The notes: a model not told the origin generated them from the letters alone. 64,000 nucleotides of DNA from Trichomonas vaginalis G3 (GCF_026262505.1 NC_067208.1:16873962-16937961), one strand, 5' to 3'. Shown: positions 51,623-61,141, counted from the first letter of the stretch. Numbers and translations: made by a program.

Positions 51623-53128
51623 TTAAATATTATTTAAATATAATGGAGTAATAAAATAAATCGGAATTTCTATTAATTTATTGTCAACTTCAACTAATGC
51701 ATTGCCGTTAATATATCTAACAAATTCAGCTATTGTGTCAAATCTTCGTCTTCTTTTTGTCATTGATTTATCAGTTTTTCCATAATCGAGATGAATCAAA
51801 ACTTTATCCCCTTGTTTAAAATTCATGAGCCCTGAATTAATTTGTTCACGTTTAACATCATTTAACCTTTCCATTTGTTTTCTAATATATTCCCATTCTT
51901 TTGAAATATCATTTTTCATTTCCACCGGTTTCATGTTAATAGTTCTATGCCATGTATTATTGTAATAATATACTAACTGCTGTATGATGGAGTCATGATT
52001 TCCATCCCAGTATATCTGACCGTTAACCCCTAACGCATCTCTAAGAGTTCTCATTACTGCATCAACTATTTTATTATGAAACGTATATGGAGAGGATGAA
52101 AAGTAAAAATTAATTTGTGGGAAATAATGAGTCATGGCTGCCTGAAATCCTTTATCACCATCACCCCTGATATTATCCACTCTTTCATGATCTAGTAAGT
52201 ATTGTATAGCCCTTCTTGTTTCCTGTTCTGTTTTCCCTTTCACCGGAATGCAATATAAATATCTAGTGTTAATGTTAATGGCAAATAAATAAGTAACGTT
52301 TCCTTTTGAATATTCCAGATGATCGATTTCGTATGAATATGGATATGGAGCAAATGAAGGTCGACTAAATTTTTCCTTTAATGGTTGAATTTTCGGGTCA
52401 ATTGGTTTATTTAATATCTTGAAATCCTTTTTAAAATCTTTTTGCTTCTTAAATGTTTGAAATGGATATAATAAAGTGAATGATGAAGGATTAACTGAAG
52501 GAGGAGGAGGTACTACTGTTGGAGGTTTTGGTGTTGTAAGTGGTTTAATTTTATCTGCTTTGATTTTGGAATTCAATCCTTCCTTCATTAATTCTGGATG
52601 TATTCTATTCATTTGTTTTAAATATGCTGTATATAAAGGATTGATATACTTTCCCGCTTCGAGTTTATGTTGAAGGATGAATTCCAAAAGTTGATCTTCA
52701 TTTAAAAGTCGGGCTGAATATGGTTTAACTAATGAATCATAAATTAAAGCTTGTGCATCATTTATGAGCTGCTGAACGTCCAAACTTTTCTCTTTTGGTT
52801 TTTGTGGCTCAGGATTATATAATTTATATAATTCATCAATATCTTCTTCTGTTAATACTTTATTTTTGAAATCTTTCAACTGTTTCAGTTGTGATTTACT
52901 TTTTCCCTTTGAATATTTTCCTTCTTTAATATTCTCTCTTAAACGTTTAATTATTTTATCATGATATTTCAAAATTTCGTTTTTATAATACCGATAGTAT
53001 TCATCCATATCATCACCCGTTATATTTTTATCATGTTTTTGAAGATATGCTTTTAAATCATAATAAGTAAGAAAATTTTGATTAAATACTAAATCATCAA
53101 TTAAAATTTTTAAATCTACGCTATTCAT
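51623..53128 (-). CDS. Polinton integrase (retroviral-type DDE core)
   Basis: A whole 501-codon frame. The first 240 residues are helical and basic with a Pro-rich linker (TTPKPPTVVPPPPSVNPSS). The catalytic core begins at YSYEIDHLEYSKGNVTYLFA (first Asp), continues with VDNIRGDGDKGF (second Asp) and a helix NKIVDAVMRTLRDALG in the place of the third acidic residue. It ends with VYYYNNTWHRTINMKPVEM, typical of retrovirus-like integrases. A small beta-barrel domain follows (FKQGDKVLIHLDYGK). It would carry out insertion of the element with the 6-bp stagger seen here. It looks whole. Confidence 0.85.
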   Translation of the reverse strand: MNSVDLKILIDDLVFNQNFLTYYDLKAYLQKHDKNITGDDMDEYYRYYKNEILKYHDKIIKRLRENIKEGKYSKGKSKSQLKQLKDFKNKVLTEEDIDELYKLYNPEPQKPKEKSLDVQQLINDAQALIYDSLVKPYSARLLNEDQLLEFILQHKLEAGKYINPLYTAYLKQMNRIHPELMKEGLNSKIKADKIKPLTTPKPPTVVPPPPSVNPSSFTLLYPFQTFKKQKDFKKDFKILNKPIDPKIQPLKEKFSRPSFAPYPYSYEIDHLEYSKGNVTYLFAININTRYLYCIPVKGKTEQETRRAIQYLLDHERVDNIRGDGDKGFQAAMTHYFPQINFYFSSSPYTFHNKIVDAVMRTLRDALGVNGQIYWDGNHDSIIQQLVYYYNNTWHRTINMKPVEMKNDISKEWEYIRKQMERLNDVKREQINSGLMNFKQGDKVLIHLDYGKTDKSMTKRRRRFDTIAEFVRYINGNALVEVDNKLIEIPIYFITPLYLNNI

Positions 53129-53191
53129 TTATATAAAAATAAAATAAATATTTAAGGGTGCCCGCCTCTTTGTCTCTTCTGTGGCATTTCA

Positions 53192-53518
53192 TTAAATAAA
53201 TGGCATACAACATCCATTTTCACAACATACAGCCTTAGTGTGTGCTCCTGTTAATGCAGTCTTACCGATTGTTAAGCGAGTCATTGACCCATTTTTAAGT
53301 TGTAAATTAATATTCTGACCATCGAAAATGACTTTATCATTTATTATATCCAAATAATTTTTAGGTGTTAATTGCTTATTTTGTCGTAAACTAACACCTT
53401 TCATTTTTTGTGCTATCTTTTTGAAGGAGTCTTCACCAATCATTCCGTTGAATGATGTATAACACTTAGGACATAAAGCAACCATGTTATCACCTTGTTT
53501 CTCAATTGCTAAACCCAA
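53192..53518 (-). pseudogene. Tail part of the Polinton DNA polymerase B region
   Basis: An open stretch of 108 codons that starts with polymerase-like sequence (LCPKCYTSFNG, KKIAQKMKGVSLRQNKQLTP) and ends with a Cys-rich tail (KAVCCENGCCMPF). It lies directly after the main polymerase stretch and fits the thumb end of protein-primed polymerases. Confidence 0.65.
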
Positions 53519-53624
53519 TAACTTCTTCTCATGTGCTTTTTCTTCAGCTTTATTCTTTAATTTAGGTTTAAATTTCTCATCAAAACAGAAGAAATCAAAA
53601 GGTGCGAATTTGAAAATGTTTTTA

Positions 53625-56600
53625 TCATAAAATTTTTATCGGTACAATCGCTTGAAATGCTTGAGTGTTAGGAAGATTTGGGTCGCCAGCAATAGCCCAA
53701 TAAGATGAATCAGTATCACCTTCAATGAAATGAAAACGATTAACATCCATGCATTTATACATAAAATCATAAATGAAAACCAAATACCAGTATTTAGCAT
53801 TATCTAAAGTGAAGAATGCCTCTTGTAAACATGTTTCACATCTATAAAATCTATCTTTGAGCATCACTTGATATGTATCCTCACCTATTTCTCTTATGTT
53901 TTTAAACTTATTTGACATACATGCAACGCGTGACTTCTGTGCATTCATTATTTTAGTCTTTGCATAATTTTGTGTATTCATTGCATCGTAACCATATGAT
54001 CCATTAAGTGAAATTTTGCAAAATAAACTTTTTCCTTTATTTCCTTCTAATTCAGCCTTTTGTCTTTCGTTCATAAATTTGTTCGCAAATTCATTAAAAC
54101 AAGTGTTTTTCGTAAATGTTAAAATTGATTGAATGTCATCGATGATAAAATGAAATCTGTCGATTAGATACCAAAGATAATAAGAAGAAAATGGTTGATA
54201 TTGGTTGTGTGTTGATGCTAATTGAGTTAATTTTCTCTGTTTCTGGTCAACTGGTAGATTGTTTGATTTCATGTAATTATACATAAAACTGCCAATTGTT
54301 TTTTCATCTGTGATAATATCTAAGTTTCTTATTATCGGTAAAAAGTTTATGTAATCATTAATGTATTTTTCATCAATGTGACCCTTTACTTCAGCCACGA
54401 ATAAAGTATTTTTCTTCTTAATAATTCCCAGTGCTTTTGCTTTCTTTGTTGCTGTATCACAAATTAAAACATCTTCTAATCTCCCCGGCATATACATTCT
54501 ATGATCGGTGTATTGAATGAAATCATGAGGATTTGATGAAAATGATGAAGGATATAATGAATTGAAATCAACACCAACGAAATGAGTCATGATGTTGGAA
54601 GTGTCCTCATTTGATACAGTTTTAGTTTCTGGATTATATGAAAGTTTATTAATGTGCGTGATTCCTTTAAGATTAACACGATGTTGAACATTTGATAAAC
54701 CACCAGTAATTCCATTACGGAGAGATGTGATACGCTTCACTGAATCTAAAGTCATTGGTAAATTATTTTTTAATGCATAATTTCTTAAATTGATTCTTAA
54801 ACGTTGAACATCTTCATCTTTATTTGATTTTACGACATTGCAATAACAACACATTAACTGACAATTTTCTTTAGTATGTGGTTTTTCATTATCGATTCTA
54901 TCCAATGTTGGTTTATTTGCATATGTAAACGCTTTACCACACATTTTACATTTAGATGAAAGGATTAAATCGTGAAAATATTGATAGTCATCCATTGAAA
55001 CATTATTTTTGGTATCTCTTTTCACCTTTTCATCTTGTTTCTTATATGATTCAATTTTATATTTCCAATACTTTTTCGTTAATTCAAAACTTGATTCCAC
55101 ATTTTCTTCTTCTGGATATGTTTCGTTAGGATTGAAGTTCTTATATGCTAACGCGTAACGAATCATTGATGCATTAGATGATAATGAAAGATTATGGAGC
55201 ATGTCAATTTTATAAACAAATGTTTCTTCAATAATTTTATCAATTGGGTCAATCATAATTTCAACATCTTTATTGCAATAATGAATAAAATATTCTAATC
55301 TATTCTCAAAATTTTTAGCATCATTGAGATATATTTGATAATCTGAATCGGATATTGTTTCTTGTGTTAATGCTGAATAAAATGAATCTTTCGTGAATGG
55401 TTCCTTTTTATATAATTCATCTTCGTAATTCTCCCATGTGATGAATTGATAAGGGAAAAAGGATTTAACACGTGATTTATTGTTTCCGAAATCTTGAGTA
55501 AATTGGTCTAATGTTCCACCCGCTATATAATTTCTGATGTCAATAAATCTCAATTCATATGGAACGTTTGTTTTCTTTACAATGACTTGCTTAAATTGAG
55601 AAGAAGAACCCAGCATTGATTTTATCTTCCATTTTGCAGTATTTAAATCACGAAGAATTAAATTTAAATCAAACTTTCCCGAATTAAAACCAATGATATT
55701 CACTTTATTAAATTCTTCATCTAAAAGCTCTTTCATTGCTTCCTTTTGTTTCTCATTTAATGTATGGGACAAAGTCCCCGCCGTTTGCGGCTTCATTAAT
55801 TCTTCATATTGTTTAATATTTGATTTAGCAACTAATGAACAGGTTGAAAATAAAAACTCAATCCAATCAGAAATAAAAGAATCACTCGAAGTTAAGCAAA
55901 AATTCCTCGTATATGTTTTATCATTTAATTTAACCGTTGATGATACCATGAATGGTTTTAAGTAAGCGTTCAAAGTTGCACATTCAGAAAGTTGTAATTC
56001 TTCTTTAGTCTCTAATGTTTCGAAGTCAAAAGTAATATAATATCTTGTCGGTTGATAATATTCCTGCAAATTGTGAGCTAATAACCACTGATATATCTTC
56101 TGTTTCGTAATATGTGGTGCATATGGTTGCTGTGTCTTTTGCAATTGAACGTCTTGAATTAATCTTCCATTATTTTCTTTACATTTCTCACAATGTTTTA
56201 AAAATCTTCTTTGGTTTTTCCTTTCTGGATCATCACGGATAGAATAAACTTCTTCTTTGCAAAAGGGGCAAACTTTATATCCTGTGAGTGCTTCAACGTC
56301 TGTTATTCTGTCAGCGTGAAGTTTTCCACATGGACTCTGTGTTAATAAAATATTTACTGTTTCAAATTCTGGATCTATCATTATTGATTCCACTAATGGA
56401 AAGTCTACCTTATTTATGTCCACGTCTTCTGGTTGAGGATCACAATAATAGAAATCAATATTAACATTTAACATTCTCGCTAATCTCTCACTTTCTGATG
56501 AAATGTCAAATCCTTCATATGCATCTATGGCTTCATTTAAATAACTTCTACGAGTTTTAGGATTAACACCATCAGGAATGTTATAGAAGCGTTTAAATAA

Positions 56601-56660
56601 CCTTCTACCTTCGGCTCTTATTTGATTATCATTCATTTTAGCTGTTCCATTTTTGTTCAT
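53625..56660 (-). pseudogene. Polinton protein-primed family B DNA polymerase with HNH motif
   Basis: A 1011-codon open stretch. A Cys-pair zinc motif appears near residues 130-165. The exonuclease motif YITFDFETLE lies at about 210. The polymerase motifs are VDFNSLYPSS (A, about 700), CKISLNGSYGYD (B) and IEGDTDSSYW (C, about 981). Between exonuclease and motif A (about 570-615) sits an HNH-like zinc module: CKMCGK, TLDRIDNEKPHTKENCQLMC, CYCN. The enzyme would replicate the element using a protein primer, as in other Polintons. It is broken about once, towards the 3' end. Confidence 0.85.
55766..55791. repeat. Hairpin pair inside the Polinton polymerase gene
   Basis: GGGAC-AAA-GTCCC (perfect, 55766-55778) followed by an imperfect CCGC...GCGG / GCCG...CGGC hairpin. 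The local G+C is far above that of the surrounding gene, and the reading frame continues through it. Confidence 0.75.
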
Positions 56661-56708
56661 TTATGTAAGAATAAAAATTAAAAAATAAATAAAAATAAAG
56701 TTTATTTT

Positions 56709-57845
56709 TTAAAGCCCATAAAATGAATTAAGAACACATAAATTTTTATCATCTGCGACGTGACGAATGCATTTTAATTTACTCAAGAATGCATACCCTG
56801 ATACATTAAATCTAATTCCTGTCTTATTTAATTTCACAACTTTGAAAAGGAATGTATGAATAGCTATAAAATGATGAGATGATGTTTTATGGGTTGCTTC
56901 CATTTTTTCTGAAATAAATGAATAAATATAATGCTTATACGTTTTCATATCTTTTATATTCTTAATAACGAATGGTATAGACCTTTCAACTTCGTCTTCC
57001 TTCGGTGCTGTTCTTTCATATGAAACATTATTGGTATCTTCAATAATGAAACCACAATCACACAAAATTTTATAGGTTCCAATGGTTTCTTTTGATATTT
57101 TATCTAATAAATCAAAAACTTTATCAACACCTGTGCATTTATTTAAATAATAATTTGTGTAAATATCATGGTCTTCTTTCTTAATTGTATTAGTTGCATA
57201 TGTCACGTTTTTAAGAGCTTTTTTGAATTTTTCGGAATCTAAAGGTGGTGAAAGTAATATACAGGGGTATTTTTCATTATCAATAAATTGTAACTTATGT
57301 TTATGAATAAATTTTGTGCCTTCTTCTGAAAGTGTTTCGTCAATATCACCATCTAATAAATTTTGTGTTGATTCCAAAAAGTAATTTTTATATCTTTCCT
57401 CATGTGATTTTTGAACTTCTGATTCTGAAGCCGGGATATTCATTAAACCCTCTACTTCATTCTCAGCATTTCTCAATTCCTTAATTTTTTCATCTATTTC
57501 ATTTCTTAATTGTTCCAATTTCTCAATCTCATCGTTATAATATTCATCTTGTTTAATTTTTTCTTCAAAATATTCAGGAGGTGTTTCAAGGCTCTCTGAG
57601 CCCAGGTCCTCTGGACCATAAAGAGGAATATTCTCCTGTTTTTCAACTTTTTTGGGATATAAATATCTCATTATAGCCTTTTTAGTAATTGGTCCGTTAT
57701 ATTTAAATTCATTCAACAATCTGGAAAACTCTTTCACATTCTGCATATATGTTGGATAAGAACCGTCTCCAAAATTTTCTAAAATATTTTCTAATTCTGA
57801 ATTAGTGAACTTTAAAGATTTCAATGAATTAGTTGTTATACTCAT
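56709..57845 (-). CDS. Polinton coiled-coil protein, 378 aa, unknown
   Basis: A whole frame, 49 bases upstream of the polymerase on the same strand. The N-terminus is helical (FSRLLNEFKYNGPITKKAIM). A coiled coil occupies about residues 95-135 (YNDEIEKLEQLRNEIDEKIK). The C-terminal half is mixed, with CDCGFIIEDTNN and SHHFIAIHTFLFKVVKL. The Leu-Gly-Ser/Leu-Glu stretch near residue 80 is encoded by a GC hairpin pair. Position beside the polymerase might suit a terminal or replication protein, but I see no evidence of this. Confidence 0.6.
   Translation of the reverse strand: MSITTNSLKSLKFTNSELENILENFGDGSYPTYMQNVKEFSRLLNEFKYNGPITKKAIMRYLYPKKVEKQENIPLYGPEDLGSESLETPPEYFEEKIKQDEYYNDEIEKLEQLRNEIDEKIKELRNAENEVEGLMNIPASESEVQKSHEERYKNYFLESTQNLLDGDIDETLSEEGTKFIHKHKLQFIDNEKYPCILLSPPLDSEKFKKALKNVTYATNTIKKEDHDIYTNYYLNKCTGVDKVFDLLDKISKETIGTYKILCDCGFIIEDTNNVSYERTAPKEDEVERSIPFVIKNIKDMKTYKHYIYSFISEKMEATHKTSSHHFIAIHTFLFKVVKLNKTGIRFNVSGYAFLSKLKCIRHVADDKNLCVLNSFYGL
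57590..57617. repeat. Pair of perfect 5-3-5 hairpins inside a Polinton gene
   Basis: GGCTC-TCT-GAGCC (57590-57602) and GGTCC-TCT-GGACC (57605-57617), two bases apart. Same layout and spacing as the pair at 48064-48091. The reading frame passes through both. Confidence 0.85.
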
Positions 57846-57926
57846 TTATTATAAAATAAAAGATGAAAAAAATAAATTTAACTTAGTTTTAATTTTACGT
57901 AAGAAGTCAATTTTTTAAATCTTGAT

Positions 57927-58878
57927 TTATTCAAAAAATGTAAGACATGAATTTCCTCCTTTTTTCCCCCTGTTGTCTAAATGTCATGTTGTCACTATTT
58001 TCAAAAAGATGTTAATTAACCGAGGGACCGAGGGACCGAGGGACCCCACATTTATTCAAAAAATGTAAGACATGAATTTTTAAAGTTTATTTTTTAAAAA
58101 ATTATTTTTTTATTTCATTATGGTAGTGAATCTTTTATTCATGAAAATAATTATTTCTAATTTCTTTTACTCTCTCATATATACTAGATTTAAAGAATTC
58201 AGAACATTTCCCATAATCTCCTAAATGTTTTCTTATCCCTAACGTGTGCCAGTTATTATATGAAACTGAATAAACTTTATCTTTATCTTTACACCTTTCA
58301 TCACTTCCAATATATTTATATCTCAGTTTTGATTTAGCATTTTCATATTCATTAACGTTTAATAATTCACAGTCTTCCTTTTTAAATATATGTTTAAGAT
58401 ATTCAGGATTTAATACTCTACGTTTATATGCTCCTAACTTAGTTCTAAAGGTTTTTCTACAAAATTTAGGAATTCCATCCTCTTTAATGTCATCAATGAT
58501 TTCCATTTCATTATTTTCCATTTCTTCTTCTCGTTTATGAGGTCTTTGATTATGACTCCATTGATTCCATGAAATTAAATATTCTTTATCATTATATTTA
58601 TACCTCATTAGCTTATTTTGGCTTTCATATTCATTTAATAATTCACAGTCTTCCTTTTTAAATTGAAGTTTAACCCATTCAGGATTTAAACAATGTTTAA
58701 TTAATCGCGGAATATCTGACATCATCTATATATAGCTTCTTTTATAAAAGATAAAAAAATAAATTATTTTAAAATTAATGTTAATTTTTTAAATGATTTA
58801 TAAATAAATATATTTTAATGCATCGTCTATATATAGATGTAACAAAAAAAGTCACACAACCCGTCATATCCTACTACT
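57927..58878 (-). repeat. Right terminal inverted repeat of the Polinton
   Basis: 952 bases, inverted copy of 38779-39730, ending in CT. It carries the intact copy of the terminal-repeat gene and one 124-bp unit at its inner end. Confidence 0.93.
58135..58725 (-). CDS. Terminal-repeat gene, right copy (whole), 196 aa
   Basis: A whole frame whose start lies just after a CTATATATAGA box. The protein has two tandem copies of one domain: LNPEWVKLQFKKEDCELLNE with YLISWNQWSHNQRPHKR, then LNPEYLKHIFKKEDCELLNV with VYSVSYNNWHTLG. The repeat is Trp/Lys-rich and could bind DNA, for example the element ends, but no known family is recognised. Confidence 0.65.
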   Translation of the reverse strand: MMSDIPRLIKHCLNPEWVKLQFKKEDCELLNEYESQNKLMRYKYNDKEYLISWNQWSHNQRPHKREEEMENNEMEIIDDIKEDGIPKFCRKTFRTKLGAYKRRVLNPEYLKHIFKKEDCELLNVNEYENAKSKLRYKYIGSDERCKDKDKVYSVSYNNWHTLGIRKHLGDYGKCSEFFKSSIYERVKEIRNNYFHE

Positions 58879-58884
58879 TGTTTT
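58879..58884 (+). repeat. Right target-site duplication of the Polinton (TGTTTT)
   Basis: TGTTTT directly after the CT of the right terminus; equals 38773-38778. Removing the element and one copy restores an uninterrupted minisatellite unit. Confidence 0.85.
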
Positions 58885-59076
58885 ATGAAATTCTATTTCT
58901 TTTCATATTTATCACTGGCATATAGCATTCTATTTCTTTTCATACTTATCATTGTCTTATTGGATACTCTTTCTTTTCATATTTATCATTGTTTTATGAA
59001 ATTCTTTTTCTTTTCATATTTATCATTGTTAAATATAATTCATTTTCTTTTCATAATAATCGTTGTTTTATGATGA

Positions 59077-59177
59077 TCTCTCAATATTAATGAATGCCCT
59101 CTTTGTATTGCGATAAAATGGAATTCAACAGAAATTGTCAAATTCTTAGTTGAACATGGTGCTGATGTTAACACGAG
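59077..59177 (+). pseudogene. Ankyrin module 1 in the minisatellite
   Basis: About 32 codons reading SLNINECPLCIAIKWNSTEI and VKFLVEHGADVN, a complete ankyrin repeat. It is of the kind found in DUF3447 proteins, so it may be displaced 3' sequence of the gene at 37856. Confidence 0.8.
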
Positions 59178-59368
59178 ACTAATCATCTTTCTTTTCATAT
59201 TTATAATTGCCTTATGGCATTCTCTTTCTTTTTATATTCATCATTGCTTTATGACATTCTCTTTCTTTTCATATTCATCATTGCTATAGATAATTCTCTT
59301 TCTTTTCATATTTATCAATGTCTGATTTTATTCTATTTCTTTTCATATTTATAATTATTTTATGGAAT

Positions 59369-59470
59369 TCTCTCAATATTAATGAATGCCCTCTTAGTAT
59401 TGCAATCAAAGCAAATTCAACAGATATTGTCAAATACTTAGTTGAACATGGTGCTGATGTCAACATAAAA
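59369..59470 (+). pseudogene. Ankyrin module 2 in the minisatellite
   Basis: About 32 codons reading SLNINECPLSIAIKANSTDI and VKYLVEHGADVN. It is in one open frame with the satellite on both sides (59318-59683). Confidence 0.8.
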
Positions 59471-59697
59471 CTTATTCTCTTTCTGTTCATATTTATAATT
59501 GCTTTATGGCATACTCTTTTTTTTCATATTCATGATTGTTTTATTGCATTCTATTTCTTTTCATATTTATCATTGCTTTATTCAAATCTATTTCTTTTCA
59601 CATTAATCAATGTTTTATTACATTCCATTTTTTTTCGTATTTTTCATTATTTTTTGGGATTCTCTTTCTTTTCATATTTGTAACTGTTTTATGAAGT

Positions 59698-59800
59698 TCT
59701 CTCAATATTAATGAATGTCCTCTTAGTGTTGCAATCAAAGCGAATTCAATAAAATTTGTCAAATACTTAGTTGAACATGGTGCTGATGTTAACATGAAAC
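59698..59800 (+). pseudogene. Ankyrin module 3 in the minisatellite
   Basis: About 32 codons reading SLNINECPLSVAIKANSIKF and VKYLVEHGADVN. Confidence 0.8.
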
Positions 59801-60396
59801 TTATTCTCATTATTTTCATATTTATCACTGGTTTATAGAATTCTATTTCTTTTCATATTTATCATTGCTTTATCTTATTCTATTTCTTCTCATATTTATT
59901 ATTATTTCATGGTATTCTTTTTCTTTTCATATCAATCATTGTTTCATGATGTTTGCTTTCTTTTCCTATCAATCATTGTTTCGTGGTGTTTGCTTTCTTT
60001 TCCTATCAATCATTATTTTAAGTCATTATGCTTCTTTTCATATTGATCATAATTTTATGAGATTCTCTTTCTTTACATATTTATCATTGTTAAATGTGAT
60101 TCTTTTGCTTTTCACATTTATCATTGCCATATTCAATTCTCTTTCTTTTCATATTTATCATTGTTTTATTACATTATGCTTCTTTTCATACTTTTCATTA
60201 TTTTGTGAAGTTCTCTTTCTTTTCACATTTATCATTGTTTTATGAAATTCTATCTCTTTTCATATTTATCATTGTTAAATAGATTTCTATTTCTTTTCAT
60301 TTTTATCATCGATTAATTACATTATTTTTCTTTTCATATTTATCATTGATATATGAAATTCTATCTCTTTTCATATTTATAATTGTTTTATGAAGT

Positions 60397-60482
60397 TCTC
60401 TCAAAATTAATGAATGCCCTCTTAGTATTGCGATAAAATGGAATTCAACAGAAATTGTCAAATTCTTAGTTGAACATGGTGA
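60397..60482 (+). pseudogene. Ankyrin module 4, truncated, at the end of the array
   Basis: Reads SLKINECPLSIAIKWNSTEI and VKFLVEHGE before similarity stops. The array ends here. Confidence 0.75.
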
Positions 60483-61063
60483 ACGAAAATCAAATAATTC
60501 AAAATCTAGTTGTGCGATTATTTAAGAATAAACACTCCATATTAATAATTTAAAGTTAATTCGATGTATTAACACACTCAATTTGAAGATGATGATATAT
60601 TATAGGAGATTTATTATCATTGTTCAGCATGTTTCGAAACAAAAGCCTGAGAATAGGCCTTCATCCTGTGAGCTTACAAAGGTTTTATCATCAGGTACAT
60701 AATATACCCTTCATTATTTTCGAGTCTAATTGAAAACAAAAATTAAAAGTTTTTGACCAATTTTCTTTTCTCATCAGAATTAGGACTAGTTTTTCAGTTT
60801 AAGCTATTAGCGAAGAAACTGATCCATGTTCTCGCAGCTTACAGGATTCATAACATCAGAAACACTGTTGATGTAGTAAAAACATAATATTAGTATTAAC
60901 TTACTAAATTTTCAAGATAATATTTCTAAATGATAACGAAAAGTTAATAGTTTTGTTATTTTAAATACTCAGATAATGCAATATGTTAGATTTATAATAT
61001 TAAAAATAAGTAATTTGATTTTTAAATTCAAATTTTTATTATATTTGCTAAAAAACATATCAA

Positions 61064-61105
<42 letters not shown>

Positions 61106-61110
61106 TAGTG
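60483..61110. other. AT-rich gap with a 39-base A run
   Basis: No gene is seen. Two loosely similar stretches (near 60665 and 60835: cttaca...catcag) may be an old duplication. A run of 39 A at 61065-61103 separates this from the second virus-like element and could mark an insertion point or an assembly weakness. Confidence 0.45.
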
Positions 61111-61141
61111 GGGCTTCCAGGCACTTCGTGCCTTCTAGCCC
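61111..61141. repeat. Nested GC hairpin at the edge of the second element
   Basis: GGCAC-TTC-GTGCC (perfect, 61120-61132) nested between GGGCT (61111-61115) and AGCCC (61137-61141). It is close in sequence to the hairpin at 40241-40253 in the Polinton. Confidence 0.75.

Larger units (their letters stand above)
38779..58878. mobile_element. Maverick/Polinton element, 20,100 bp
   Basis: Defined by 952-bp terminal inverted repeats starting AG and ending CT, with a 6-bp target duplication. Parts, left to right: terminal-repeat gene; three small unknown genes; two amphipathic small proteins; major-capsid candidate; packaging ATPase; further probable virion proteins; phage-like fibre protein; primase-SF3 helicase; integrase; family B polymerase; coiled-coil protein; terminal-repeat gene again. 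The left half is mostly plus strand and the right half minus strand. The near-identity of the termini indicates recent insertion, but the coding parts carry roughly ten breaks, so this copy is a young fossil. No adenovirus-type protease is seen. Confidence 0.95.
58879..60396 (+). repeat. 37-bp minisatellite array with embedded ankyrin modules
   Basis: About 30 diverged units of 37 bases (ttctctttcttttcatattt plus atcattgttttatgaaa). Exact 37-base spacing is seen for example between 59218 and 59290. Because 37 is not a multiple of three, each frame reads a 37-residue hydrophobic cycle, which gives long open frames (59318-59683, 59865-60245) that mimic membrane proteins. The array is interrupted by ankyrin modules. 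Confidence 0.88.

Noticed and set aside
59865-60245. 126-codon frame that looks like a multi-span membrane protein
   Set aside because: It is made wholly of 37-bp satellite units read in rotating frames; no start context or conserved family.
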